Assembly (NCBI GenBank): GCA_963930655.1
Contig: OZ005615.1
Span: 16,138,001-16,202,000 of the forward strand
Length of the DNA stretch: 64,000 bases
Reading direction: 5' to 3'
Source of the DNA: Myrica gale
Lineage: Eukaryota > Streptophyta > Magnoliopsida > Fagales > Myricaceae
Within the stretch, counting starts at the first letter, position 1. Every line of letters begins with the position of its first letter. Both the position numbers and the translations under genes were made by a program. Positions 46,320 to 58,377 of this stretch are shown here, one piece after another. The notes under the pieces were generated by a model. It saw only the letters and a program-made list of their open reading frames with translations. It did not search any database and was not told where the DNA came from.

Positions 46320-48082
46320 GTTTCAACTAGGGGTGGGCAAAAAACCCGCGACCCGAATGTCTGACCCGGACTGACCCGATCGGGGCAGGTTTAGTCGGGG
46401 TCGGGTTTAAAACTGCAAAAAAATGTATTTCTGGTTCGAGTATATTATGATACCCGATATATGACCCGAACCCGACTCGAATACATATTTTTAAAATGAA
46501 TTTAATACCCTCAGCGAAACGCTGAGGGTATTTTCTGCCCTTAGTCCTTAGGTCATTCGCGACCCCCCCCCCCCCCCGACGACCTCTCTTCACAATATGC
46601 CTCCAGCAGCTCTTCTTCGGTCTTCACGCCCGAGTCCCTACCTCACTATTTACCTCCGGCCACAGTGCTCCCCCTCCTGTCGTCGTCTCCACGAACACAA
46701 CCTAACCATTCCAAACCAAAACCTCTATTGAGTTTGCATATCGGTATAACTCAGCCCTCGTTTGCCACATATGGCGTTGCTAGGCATGCCACCCTCGCTT
46801 GTGGCTGCGAGTTGACCGATCAGTAAAAGATTCATCTGAGCTGGGAGTTTTACCCAATATTGAGATTGTCATTTCTGCGGCAAGGTTTGTAAAGTTACAT
46901 CTACTTCTTCATCATTCTTGGGGTAGAGAGCAGGCTTAAAAATTGATAATTTTCCCCCTTACAGGCTTGACGATACCATTTTAGTTGTAGCAGGAGGGAG
47001 TCATCGTCCCTCAAATATTCAAATAAAAAAACCTCTTTGCCTGGTATGTCCGGAGTTCCTCTAACTAGAAAGTTTACATAAGTATATGTTGAGATAACTA
47101 TGACTATGGAAGATAAGCTGACTGTACAAAGCAGTTTGATTATGACTATTTTGTCTTTCATTTCTTCAAATAATATTTGAAGTAGTAGTTTGTTGAGAGG
47201 GAGAAAAAGAGGAAAAATATTTGTACTATTAACATTTGGTATGGTGCCTTTATTGATGAGGATAATGATGTAAGTCTATGGTTCAATCTCAAAGGACTTC
47301 TGACCTAAATGTAACTGGCTGCAGGTCTATAAGGTTTGATCAATAGGGTTTTCCTGCCACACTTTTGAAAGTGGCCAGTAACTCTCTTGATTAATCTCCA
47401 TTCTACATAACATAGGTTGAGATACTGAGGCAAAACTAAGAATCATTTCATGTTATGGTGCTAATGGCTTGCATTTTTCACTGAGTTGTTTGTGTTCATG
47501 ATGCATAATAACAAAGTGATTTGAGCAACACAGAGGTCAGATAAGTATGAAATATACATGCATGCTTTCGAGGAAGGAACATACTTCCCTCTTGAACAAA
47601 AGACATTCCGGAGAGAGAGTTGAGGTTTCAGTTTCTTCTGATACTTCTGAGTTAGCCTCTATAGTCATAGTTGATAACATTTTCCTCCTTGCATGTTAGA
47701 AGTTATTTACCTCCATCCCATTCTGAAGATACTTGTACCCTGCTTAGTCAGTTTACATGAGTATATGATTGTACACATTAATGTATATGTTGAGATGTGA
47801 AATTTTGTACACTTTCTGGTCTCCCTCTTAACTTGTTAATTGGTAATGTATTTCCTTTGACTTTTGGGTAATAGAAGATTCTAAATTATCATTATTGATA
47901 TTGGTTTGATAAAAAACACCATTTCAGGTACTTAATTTACTCTTTTTGTATTAGGTTTTCTTCCGCGGGTTAGTGCACTGTGCATTGATTCAGGTACAAA
48001 TACATTCACTTTCGGCCAATTATATTTATTTTGTAGGATTGGTTAATTATTTAATGTAGTTCATAGGTTGTGAAACTGTAAA

Positions 48083-48168
48083 GGATGAGATTGATTGGAG
48101 GATTTGGTTTTCTTTGAAATTGTGGAGGATGAGATTGATTGGAGGATTTGATTTTCTTTGAAATTGTG
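48083..48168 (+). repeat. Tandem duplication of 44 bp (2 copies)
   Basis: The units begin GGATGAGATTGATTGGAGGA at 48083 and 48127 and differ at one or two bases. It lies in the leader or first intron of the hAT transposase gene. Confidence 0.9.
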
Positions 48169-48386
48169 CTGAATATTAAATCTTGTTGGTTTTTTTGCTG
48201 AATATTGAATATTGAACCTTGCTATTTAGTTCATTTTTTCATGCATATAATCCATTATTGCATATAATCCCCTTTTTCTTTTTGGCTTGTATGTGGCTGT
48301 CTTGAGCCTGCATTGTAGCTTAATCTTTTTGGCTTGTTAGTTCTTATATCTTAATTTTTAAATGAGTTTTATTCTCTCAATATCAG

Positions 48387-50648
48387 ATGGATGATCTCGA
48401 CTTGGATATTGATGAGATTATGCTCGTCACTAGTATGCCTACATCGGGAACTGGATCTAATCCTGCTTCTCCCTCGACATTGCCTCCTACCCCTCCCATT
48501 CAATTTGAGGGCCTTGCGGCAAATGTAGAACCTACTATTACTGAACCTTTTGGGGGTCAATCTATTGAGGTTAGGCGTACTGGTGGACGACCACCACTGC
48601 CTAGGTCCCAAAGTAATAGATCCAAAGCGTGGGATCACTTCACAAAGGATCCACCTCTGATCCCAATGAACCTTTGTGTATATGTGATTATTGTGGTGTG
48701 TCTCTCAAGTGCCACTTGAAAAATCAAGTCACGTCCTCCCTGTTGAATCACTTAAAGAGATGTCCGAAATATAACCGGGTGAAAACTAAGTGTGAGAAGG
48801 GTCTGTCCTTCTTGAGTTTTGAGGCTTCAAAGTCATTAGATTGCAGTGACATTGAAAAGACTATGTGATTAGCCAAGTATTATGAGAAGAGGATCCGAGA
48901 AGCTCTTGGTAGGATGATTATTATTGATGAATTACTATTTCGTATAGTAGAGAGTGTTAGGTTTAAAGACTTTATGAGGGTTATTGAGCCTAGGTTTCGT
49001 ATGCCTTCTCGCTATACCGTGATGAGAGATTGTATACGCGTGTATGAAGAGGAGAGGGAGGAGTTGAGGGATTTGTTTCTCAGAGAGGATATTAGGGTTT
49101 GTTTCACCACCGACACATGAACTTCTATTCAAAATTTGAATTATATGTGTGTCACTGCCCATTTCATTGATTGTGGTTGGACCTTGTATAAAAGAATTAT
49201 CTCTTTTCGTAAAGTGCAAAATCATCAAAGAGAGACAATTGAGAGGGAATTAGAAGGATGTATGTTGGAGTGGGGATTAGAGTGGTATCTTACCATTACA
49301 GTTGACAATGCCACATCTAATGATACTGTTGTTGCTTGGTTGAAGAAACGAACACTATCTAGTGAGGGAACCATTAGTGGACATGCATACATTCACGTGA
49401 GGTGCTATGCTTATATATTGAATCTTATTGTGAATGAGGGTTTGAAGGATGTAGATGATTCAATTGTTAGGGTTCGGAATATTGTAAGATATGTGAGGTC
49501 TTCTCCTACAAGGCTTCAGAGATTTAGGCTTTGTGTAGAGAAGAAAAAAATTTCATGCAAAAGTTTGTTAAAACTTGATGTTCCAACTAAATGGAACTCG
49601 ACATACCTTATGCTTGAATCTGCACAGAAATTTCAGCGAGCTTTTGAGCTTATGCAAAAAGATGATGGGCCTCTGTATCTCTCAGTAATGGAGGATGGGT
49701 TGAGAAAGAAGGGTCTGAGACCTCTCACTGATGATGATTGAGACACAATTCGAGCTTTCATCAAGTTTTTAAAACTGTTTTATGAAGTGAATGTGAGAAT
49801 GTCTGGTAACAAGTATGCCACATCAAGTTTGTATTTTGAAGAGTTATCTAACATTCTTGGTCATTTGACAGAATATACTAATAGTGATGATCTTGTGTTG
49901 AGTACTATGGCTAGAAAGATGATGATTAAATATCAGAAATATTAGGGAGACATAGAGAAGATCAATGAAGTGTTGTTTATAGCTGCAGTCCTTGACCCAT
50001 GCTACAAATTAGATACCCTAGACTTTTGGTTCAAGGACGAAATGGGTGATGATAAAGGAGAAGTGTTTGTTGAAACCCTGAAGAAAGACATTGAACACTT
50101 GTTTAGGCAATATGCCAGGAAGGCCTATATTGGTGGTGATTCTTCTAGCTCATGTACGGATTACACAAGTGGGAGTGAAACTGAGAGCCAACCTTGTTCT
50201 ACCTCATCACTATAGAGTCAAAACAAATTTGCATTGAATAAGTACCGTCGATTCCGTGGTTCTCAAAATCTGACGGAAAATCGAAGTGAATTAGAGCGGT
50301 ATTATTTGGAGGACGTGGAGACTCCGAGTGTTGAGTTCGATCTCTTGACTTGGTGGAAGGTCAATTCTACCAAATATCCTATTTTGGCCTGAGTAGCAAG
50401 AGACGTATTGGTCATTCCCCATCACTACAGTCGCGTCTGAGTCTGCATTTAGTACTGGTGGTCGGGTGCTAGATTCATATCGAAGTTCATTAGCTCCATC
50501 AACGGTGAATGCTCTTATACGTGCCCAAAATTGGTTGAAGTCCAAACCTATCGTTCATCAAGAGGAAGAGTTGGATGATATTGAGAGTTACAAGCTTGAT
50601 GCAGGTATCTTTCTTATTGATTGTAAATTTGTAATTGTTAAATTATAA
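48387..50648 (+). pseudogene. hAT transposase (BED finger / RICESLEEPER type), multiply stopped
   Basis: Reading order: acidic N-terminus (MDDLDLDIDEIML), then a BED-type zinc finger (SKAWDHFTKD, then CICDYCGVSLKCH, later LLNHLKRC). After that come the catalytic core (CFTTDT near 49100 with DTxTS-like first Asp, ITVDNATSND as the conserved second block, HVRCYAYILNLIV) and the hAT dimerisation domain ([20 protein letters not shown] with [10 protein letters not shown]). A one-base loss near 48650 shifts frame inside the finger. In-frame stops stand at 48866, 49118, 49739, 49943, 50213 and 50390, and one extra base at about 50420 shifts frame again. From 48629 to 50415 a single frame is otherwise maintained. 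It is non-functional. Confidence 0.88.
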
Positions 50649-51348
50649 TTGTTTTCATTTCAATTATTAAATGAGTGAAGTTAAATTCATTTGTATTGGT
50701 TGTTGTTGTTGTTTTAGAATTAGAGAACGGTCTGTTGGAGATTCTTCTTGAATAATGATTATGAACGTGGAGCTGGACTGCTGGAGTATGGCTACAACAA
50801 AGAAACAAAGAAACAATGTAACTTATTTAACTGTTTGGCATTGATTATTTTTATGCTAATAATATTTTCTAAGGAATTGTGTTGTGATTTGTAAAGTCTA
50901 AAGTGTAAACTGTTGTGCAGGGTAGAAGATGATTCATTTGCTCTGATCGTTCAAGTCTTCAAGAATATCTTATTTGCTTTCATTGTGATTTGATCTCAGC
51001 AAGTTATTGTAATAGTTAGAACTTAGAATTATTATATTTTCATAATTTCATTGTAATAAAATTTATAGCTTAAGGAATTATGTTTATTGCTTGCTGATTT
51101 TTTTAATCTATTGCTTAGTAGTTAGTAGTTATTTAGTTAGTAGTTAGATTTGTTTGTTGTGCATGTAAACATTGGCATGACAATTGGCTTTTGTTAGTAG
51201 TTAGATTTGCTTGACTTATGTTTCGCAATTGGCAGAAATTATATTGAGTAATGCTTAGTAGTTATTACTTCGAATTTCTGTTTTTATTAGACATTATGTT
51301 GAGTAATCCTTGCTCATAAAATTATGAGACATTATAGCCAAGAAGGTC

Positions 51349-51640
51349 ATGCCCAGGACATCCTGGGCATGTCTTAAATAAAGACCCAGGAGTCCTGGGC
51401 TTAAAAACTAAAGACCCAGGACGTCCTGGGCTAAAAAAGACAGCCTAGGGCGTCCTGGGCTTAAAGACCTAGGACGTTCTGGGCTAAAAAAGTCAGCCCT
51501 GAGCGTTCTGGGCTTGAAAAATAAAGACCCAGGACGTCCTGAATCCAAAAAATATGGCCCTGGAGGTCCTGGGCCCCAAATATAGAGCCCAGCACGGTTT
51601 TGGGCTTCAAAACCCAAAACATTATGGGCCACCTTCTTTG
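51349..51640. repeat. Array of short palindromes near the right end of the hAT element
   Basis: About nine imperfect copies of the 18-bp palindrome GCCCAGGACGTCCTGGGC are spaced 10-20 bp apart by AT-rich linkers of the type TTAAAAACTAAAGA. At about 51672-51700 a further near-perfect palindrome is built of GAGCCGGACCCGAA and its complement. Subterminal repeats of this kind are usually transposase-binding sites. Here each unit is itself dyadic. Confidence 0.8.
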
Positions 51641-51821
51641 AGGCCCAGAACCTCGAACCCGCCCAAACCCGAGCCGGACCCGAAATTCGGGTCCGGCTCG
51701 GTTCTTCACTCATGTTCGGGTCGGGTTCGGGTTAAAAATTTTGAACCCGGAATGCCCAGCCCTAGTTTCAACAGACGACCCCCAACGACTATAAATGACT
51801 AGTTTTCTATTGTGGCCTATA

Positions 51822-52519
51822 AATAGACCTTCCTAACGTCAAAAAAAAAAGAACGACCACATATCATTTAGATAGCTTGAGAAATATATTAAATCTTCTT
51901 ATTCCAAAATTTTTCGCTTTTAACCCCCAAAGCGAAAAAGTTTGTGCTAAACTAGTCTTAATCCTAGGTACATGTTGTACTGCTAGCAGAGGGAATTCTA
52001 TCTGATTCCTTAACTTCGTTGTTATTCTCGACCATCGCAGTGACATGATATTCTTCCTTTATGATACTCTTCATTCTCTGGCATTCTTTAATGGAGTCTA
52101 CATCTTATATACAACTTTCATTAGTTTGGACCAGTGTGAAAATAGACCTTCCTAACGTAAAAAAAAAGAATGACCACATATCATTTAGATAGCTTGAGAA
52201 ATATATTAAATCTTTTTATCCATATTTGTAAGTCCTAGGATTAAGCCAATCCAAGAGGGGGGTGAATTGAGTTTCCAAAATTTTTCACTTTTAACCCCCA
52301 AAGTGAAAAAGTTTGTGCTAAACTAGTCTTAATCCTAGGAATTACATGTTGTACTACTAGCGGAGGGAAATCTATCTGATTCCTTAACTTCGTTGTCATT
52401 CTTGACCATTGCAGTGACATGATATTCTTCCTTTATGATACTCTTCATTCTCTGGCATTCTTTAATGGAGTCTAACATCTTATATACAACTTTCAGTAGT
52501 TTGGACCAGTGTGGAAATC
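51822..52519 (+). repeat. Tandem duplication, period about 320-380 bp
   Basis: The block 51822-52140 is repeated at 52141-52519. Both begin AATAGACCTTCCTAACGT and end TTTGGACCAGTGTG. The second copy contains ~50 bp (AGTCCTAGGATTAAGCCAAT, then CCAAGAGGGGGGTGAATTGAG) that the first lacks. It starts 57 bp downstream of the hAT target duplication and has no coding potential. Confidence 0.88.
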
Positions 52520-52794
52520 TTTCATGTTCTTAACAAACTCCAATAATTTCTTTTTTACAATTAACATTTTTAAACTTTTTACTTTTTATAAATCCTATAA
52601 GAAGACCAATTCTCAAAATTTTATCCTACCAACTCAAAATTTTTAAAATTTTTGTTTTCGAAACATAAGTAACTCTTAGAGAATGTGAGGGTAAAAGAAT
52701 ATGTCTGAAAAGAAATTTTTTGAGGGAAATGTTGTAATGGTTTTCTTATTCTTTTTTACCTTTTTACTTCGTGTGTTGCTTTTTATATAAATTG

Positions 52795-53143
52795 TGGGCA
52801 AATGATTAGATAGAAAATTTTATTCAAGCTTTTTTTTTTTTTTTGCGTAGAAACTAATGTCTGGATTAAAATTTTTTGTTTGATTACTAGTGCATCTAAT
52901 AAATTATAATTGCAATTCTTTAACGTCACAATTATCGATTTTAGATGTTGAGAGGTTGGATTTCCAATTCTACTCGGAAGTACTTAATTTGAATAATTAA
53001 GCTACTTTAACATAAAAGTTGCACATTCGCATTGACCCATTAATCTTCCAACAAATATTTGAGCTACGAAGTTAACTCTTTTTGTAACTAAAGCAAATTG
53101 TTGTTATTAGAAAATCAATTTCATTTTATGTCCCAATTCGGTT
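52795..53143 (+). repeat. Dispersed repeat, copy 2
   Basis: This is the partner of 44220-44520, described there. It lies next to a T-rich block (52830-52844) absent from copy 1. Confidence 0.75.
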
Positions 53144-53184
53144 GTGCATGATACATGGTGTTTTTACTAGAAAATGTGGCACAA

Positions 53185-53380
53185 AGTTCAATCATAGAGT
53201 TGGGAAATGTGGGCTATGGAACAACCTAGAACTCGTGGGGAACTGAATGAGAGAGAAGGGTTACATAAGAATGTATCGTGCCGTATCTGATAAGGATAGT
53301 CTGTGTGGTATAGCAGTGGAGGTTTCGTATCTCATTAAGAACTCCTCCAAAAACCCTGTAGAACCTTCATTCTATGTAAT
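53185..53380 (+). pseudogene. Papain-family cysteine protease, C-terminal exon fragment
   Basis: Plus-strand reading gives a block around the catalytic His (AATCAT for Asn-His, then a damaged VGYGTT), then NSWGTE with the catalytic Asn. After a frame break comes [20 protein letters not shown] followed by [15 protein letters not shown]. This is the highly conserved end of plant C1A proteases of the SAG12/SAG39 and vignain type (GYIRM.R......GLCGIAMEASYP). A TAG follows VGYGTT and about 10 residues normally before NSWG are missing. No upstream protease exons are present, so it is an isolated fragment. Confidence 0.78.
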
Positions 53381-53399
53381 CTCCCAAAGGAGATGGTTG

Positions 53400-54420
53400 A
53401 ACAATGTGAGCAGAATTGAACAAAAAGCTACTTCTCGAGGTGTTCGCCAAAGCATACTCCTCCGCTTCACGGATGTCATTAGAACATTCATTAGCAATTT
53501 TATTGCCTGATCCATAAGGATTTGTTCCCACTTTTGCAGAATCCACATTTGTAGGCTCTCATGATGTTAAAGAAACAACTGAAGAGTCACCACATCCGCT
53601 TTCATGGTAGTATGTGTTTCCTTTAGCCTTACTTGGGAAAAATTGAGGTGCCAGAGGATTCAAACTGATACTTGTTCTAGCTCCTTACAAAGACATTTTG
53701 AACTCGCAAAGCCAGAAACTCCAAATGGAAATTGACCTGATGCCAGGGTACCTTTCTAGATGGGTGATTCCAAATTAGAGTCATTCTCATCCAGCTTTTT
53801 AGAAGAATTTTGAACAGAAACACCAGGTTTTATCACAAGAGATTGCAGCTTAGATTTTGCCAAGAGCAAGGGATCCATCCTATCATCCGAGATAGTCTTT
53901 TCACTTTTTCTTTCACTACCCTTTTGTGTCAAGTTTTTATCCTTCGCAAACCTCTTTCCCTTTGTCATTCAACAGGACATGTGATTATTTCAGGCGAATT
54001 GGATCATAGAGAGGTAGCACAGATAATTTTTCTGAATTACAACCACGAGAATTCTCATTGTTGTTGAGTTCATTAAAACATGAAAAATTCTCATTAACTG
54101 ACGACACATGATTAAAGGCTGAAAGATTTGTGCTGATGGCCGGTGATCCAAATGAAAGAGCTGACACTGAAATTTTTTCAGGTGAAGGAGAAATAGCATG
54201 TGTACCTAAGGAAGAATTAAGTGAGATGGATCTCTTGTGCGAGCCAACATCCAAATACCCACTGCTCCTAGTAATGGTTGGCATTGGATATGACCACGGA
54301 CCTTAAGGACCATTTTCGGGGTTGCAACAGAGCTCATATCTGATGGTGATGAGAACTTAAAAGAGGTTAACCTGGAATTAGAAAATTTTGGAGTTGGTAA
54401 ACTATGACTTTTCTCCTAAA
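53400..54420 (-). pseudogene. Coding remnant with a PAM2-like motif (unidentified protein)
   Basis: Minus-strand frames spaced over 1 kb look protein-coding (Ser/Asn-rich, long open stretches) but are broken. About 54310-53985 includes MPTITRSSGYLDVGSHKRSI and SPSPEKISVSALSFGSPAIS. 53968-53756 includes KSKLQSLVIKPGVSVQ. At about 53685-53600 is TSISLNPLAPQFFPSKAKGN, a good match to the PAM2 motif (LNP.A..F.P) that binds the MLLE domain of poly(A)-binding protein. 53560-53400 includes [20 protein letters not shown] do not recognise the parent gene; a CID-type PABP-interacting protein is an inference from the motif alone. The relic is antisense to the adjacent protease fragment. Confidence 0.5.
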
Positions 54421-54429
54421 ATAAAATAA

Positions 54430-55050
54430 CTAGATTTCCTTACCTAAGCGTTTCAACATGCGATAATCCAATGCTCAAAATTATATGTTGGGAAATTGGG
54501 GACTAAATTAAATAATTTAAGTGAGAAAATTGCAAGAGAAAATGCACATTGTAATTTTTCACTTGTGTGTCATCTAAAGGAAGTAGTATTTTTGTGACCA
54601 TCTAAAGCAAGTATTACTTCCAAAGTAATATGGAATATTATGCTACATATTTAATCAAAATTTTCATCAACTTTATCAAATAACAATCTTCCAAAATTTA
54701 GACTCTAAAATAAACATTTACCCAAATAAGAATCCAAAATCTATATCCTAAAATAAACATTAATCCAAATTCCAAAATCAAAACTAAAATTACAACGTTA
54801 TAAAATTATGACATCCATAAAGAAAACTCTTTCTCCATCTTCCATGATCCATGACATGCACTGTCTTTAACCACAATACCACATGTGACATGTTTAGCAT
54901 ATTCTCAAGTTTTTCATCTCTACAAAAGAAAAAAAAATTATGAGAGAAATATTCAAGCAACAAAATTATCCATTTAATATTTATACGACCCAATTCAACC
55001 CCAAATTCGGGACAATATCAATCACCACTCAATTCAACCCAAAGTTTGGA
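54430..55050. other. Spacer without a supported gene
   Basis: The sequence is AT-rich with local near-repeats of ATCCAAAATCTAAATCC type. No domain-bearing frame is seen. The solo LTR starts at its end. Confidence 0.4.
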
Positions 55051-55989
55051 ACAATAATGTCACGCCCCGAACGCTAGCCCGAAGGGGGTTAATGACAGCC
55101 GTGAACATCCACTCAATGAATGTTCCAGCGTTTACTCTATATCATGCAGCGGATTTTTTTTTTTTACACATCTAACTCAGAGAGACGGGCCAAAGAGATT
55201 TACTATAACTTCAACTTACCCAAAATGACTTCTTCGGAATAGGGTAAGCGTCTTAATGACATTGCACGGCTGCACAGCTGAAGTACATGATCTAAGAGAT
55301 TCCATTAAATCCTCTTCACATTGACCTACTCATAACATCTTTATAATGCATCTTGAATCCTCTAATGAACAACAAAAGAGGAAAGGTCATTCTCATCGGT
55401 TCCTCTTCTAGATTTCCTTTCCTGAAACGTTATCTGGAATGATACAATTTAAAACTGTGAGTCAAAAGACTCAGTAAGGAATTATAATTAAAACATGGAC
55501 TTGAAATCATGGTTTCAAAATATGAACTTGAAATCGTGAGTTTGAAACCCTGAACTTGTTCTTTAACTCATAATTATGAACGTAAAATCGTAAGCATGCA
55601 CTTGAACTTGAAATCAATAGCATTCACTTAAACTTGAAATTATAAGCATGCACTTAAACTTGAAATCATCATGAACTTGAAATCATAATGAACTTAAAAT
55701 CATAGCATGTACTTGATCTTGAAATATCATGTAAACTTATGCAATTCATGCATGATCATGAATTTTGATGCACGTTTATGCTTCATGATTGCATATGCAC
55801 ATGCACTTGCTCTTGCAACATCACTTATACTTAAAAATCTCTTGCTTTTGGAAAATCATTCCAATTATTAACTGATGGGCTACTTGCCCGCTATTTACCC
55901 CTGACATCAGGGTTGTGCGTTCCCGTTGGAACTGTCCCCTATTTCCCTTGGGGACCCTTCATATGGTCGAGCTAGCACACCTTCTCGCA

Positions 55990-56165
55990 TTCGTCCTTCA
56001 GTGGCTAGACACGATCCTCGGAGGTTCACACCTTCTTGCAAGCATCCTTCAGTGTGATTGCACAACCTCTTGGGCTACCCATCCTTCTTGCAAGCATCCT
56101 TCGGTATGGGTGCCCTAGGTGACATTCATCCTTCACGTAAACGTCCTTCGGTATGGATGCACCTT
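55990..56165. repeat. Tandem CTTGCAAGCATCCTTCGG-type repeat in the solo LTR
   Basis: There are four or five units of 35-50 bp, each with CATCCTT or CGTCCTTC(A/G)G preceded by CTTGCAAG-like sequence and followed by a variable TGGGTGCNCC-like phrase. Internal tandem repeats of this kind are common in long plant LTRs. Confidence 0.6.
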
Positions 56166-56780
56166 CTTAACTTGGTACGGTACCGACCGACTTGGGTTCA
56201 TTAACTAACTTGTCATAAAACTTGTCATAAAGTATCATAAAAATGGTACTTTCATTTGCATAAAATTTCTCCTTTCTCATGAGGAAAATGAATGCAAATG
56301 ATCACGATGTATTCATGTCGTGCTTGATAATGTCATGCTTGATATATCATGCTTGAAAATGAATAACCATAATACTTTCCATGCTTGCATGCTTCTTTTT
56401 CTTTCAAAAAAATCATGCAATGTTCGTGTCATGCCATGCTTGATGTGCTTATTCATAAATACTTTCATGCTGTGTATCATTCCAGTTTTGAAATACGTAG
56501 TTTCTACTTACTATTTTCACTTACAAACGTAAGCTCCTCTTACAAGTTCCCCTTACCTTCGTTCCCTTGAGCGCCTGAATTGTACTTGCCTACAACAATT
56601 GGGTCACACTAGTGTTATTCAAAGGTTCACTAGGCGTATAAAGTAGTCATTCAATAACTCATACTTCGTCATACAAAAACATCCATATTCTTGACCTCTA
56701 GTTGGTCATCTTACACCACAAGCCATTTTCTTAAGTGAAAAACCTAGTAGGGTCTTCTAATAGGTCAAAGGGAAACTTAG

Positions 56781-56980
56781 GCTGCGTTTGCGTGTTAAAA
56801 TTTTACACCCTCTAAAATTTTAACACAATAAAATATTACAATATAATCTCTCTCTCTCCCATCAAATCACTACTTTTCACTACAAAAAATATAAAAATTA
56901 CCTATCTCTTCACTTTTTCACTAAATCCAATATCTAAAATTTTAACAACACTAAAATTTTACGAAACAAACACACAATTA
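56781..56980. mobile_element. MITE, copy B, nested in the solo LTR
   Basis: This 200-bp element is flanked by the 9-bp duplication GAAACTTAG (56772-56780 and 56981-56989). It is the same family as 6563-6756. A 9-bp duplication is typical of Mutator-type MITEs; if the first or last base is chance identity, an 8-bp hAT-type site is possible. The ends (GCTGCGTTTG..., ...CACACAATTA) form weak inverted repeats with AAAATTTTA blocks inside. It inserted after the LTR was in place. Confidence 0.78.
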
Positions 56981-57002
56981 GAAACTTAGGAAAAATTTTG
57001 TG

Positions 57003-57205
57003 AAATCCAAAGAAGCCGGTCGAGCGCTTGTCGAGCGCTAAGCCTATGTATAAAAATGTTAAGGGGTGCTCGAGCGCTGGTCGAGCGCTCAGCCTCTGTA
57101 AAATTGTTCGAAGGACGCTCGAGCGCGGGTCGAGCGTCGGTCGAGCGTGAACTTACTGCACTAAAAATTCTTGAAGGGTGCTCGAGCGCCTGTCGAGCAC
57201 CAGTC
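57003..57205. repeat. CTCGAGCG minisatellite (3-4 units) in the solo LTR
   Basis: Units of ~65 bp carry GCTCGAGCGC, one or two GTCGAGCG repeats, then ACTTACTG or GCCTCTG and AAAATTCTTG-like sequence. A second array lies at 58378-58550, and a related one inside the hAT element at 26790-26935. Confidence 0.75.
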
Positions 57206-58377
57206 CATAATTCAGACACAACACACACAGAATACATCCAACACACACGAAATTTTGCCCCAAATGCTCTCCTCATATAACCTCATATACAAGACTTAAA
57301 CTTTACACATACAACTCAAAACTTCCAACCAAAAACAATGATTTCATCACTAGAACAAAGGTTATTGCATCTATTTCACTCCCTTTGGTCTTTTATCAAA
57401 CACCTAGTATGCAAGTTGTTTTCCCTTGGGTTTATAAATTCCCAGATCTAACCACATTCTCCATGGTTTTGTGCACAATTCATACAACTCTCTAAAACTC
57501 ACTAGATCTACATTTTCTTCAAAGAAACACATGAATCTCAAGGAGAAATCTAACAACACAACCAACCAACAAACAACCAAACAAAAGAAAAAGAGAAAAT
57601 GGTGAAAGTGAGGATGGCTTGGCCGGCCAAACCACTCACCTCTTCTCTCTCTCTTTCTTTTTCCTTCTTCTTTTTCTCCTTCTTCCTTTCTTCTTCTCCT
57701 TCTTCTTCTTCTTCTTTCTTTTTCTCCTTCTTCTTCTCTTCGGTGGGAGCTAAGGCAAAAATGGCTCATACGGGAAAGAGGGGGAGGGGGCTTATACGCA
57801 GGTCTTGGGGGAAGGGAAAAGGCAAAATTGCCCTTCCCCCCTTCCTTCCCCTTTTCTCCTTCAATTCACCCTTCTTTTCCCCATTTTGCCCCTCATGAAA
57901 ATTCATTTTTCTTTTCTGCCACTCCCACAATTAACTCTAATATGTCTCCTCATTTTTGTTTCAAGGATTCTCATATTTCCAAGGCTAAAGCCCCTAATTA
58001 AAATATTCCAAATCTTGTAACTTAGGGACATTTTCCATTAATAAAACAATTCCATCAATCTCAATTGCTCAAATCTAATGGAAATTAATAACACAATCAG
58101 ATCTTAGCTTAAAACTCATAAAAACGTTAGGGGAAAAATCCTTCTAAACACAACTTGAAATTAATTATTCATACATACGTCCTCAATATAATCCTTACAC
58201 TGTCCCTTACTCAATACTTTACTTCATACCATGTCTGGGCTAATGTCTATCGACTTCCCTCCATCTTAACCTCAATAAATTTCTTAACTAAGCTTATACA
58301 ACTTTCCTCAATGTTAGGGTTCACAAGTCTTCCATTGGAACTCCAAATTCATCATATATGAAATTTTAACTGGTCCC

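Larger units (their letters stand above)
46328..51764 (+). mobile_element. Complete hAT transposon, 5.4 kb, with decayed transposase gene
   Basis: The ends TAGGGGTGGGCA and TGCCCAGCCCTA form TIRs differing at one position in 12. Identical 8-bp duplications GTTTCAAC flank them (46320-46327 and 51765-51772). Subterminal regions are rich in ACCCGA/TCGGGT motifs on the left and right. Inside lie a C-homopolymer (46563-46577), a ~1.5-kb leader, a BED-type hAT transposase gene (48387-50648, plus strand) and an array of GCCCAGGACGTCCTGGGC-like palindromes (51349-51640). Intact TIRs and TSDs show that it has not moved or recombined since insertion. Confidence 0.93.

Noticed and set aside
57404..57898. 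Long ORFs on both strands rich in Glu/Arg/Lys or Ser/Phe
   Set aside because: They are translations of a CTT/GAA-rich low-complexity tract inside the solo LTR. Both strands are open because of base composition.
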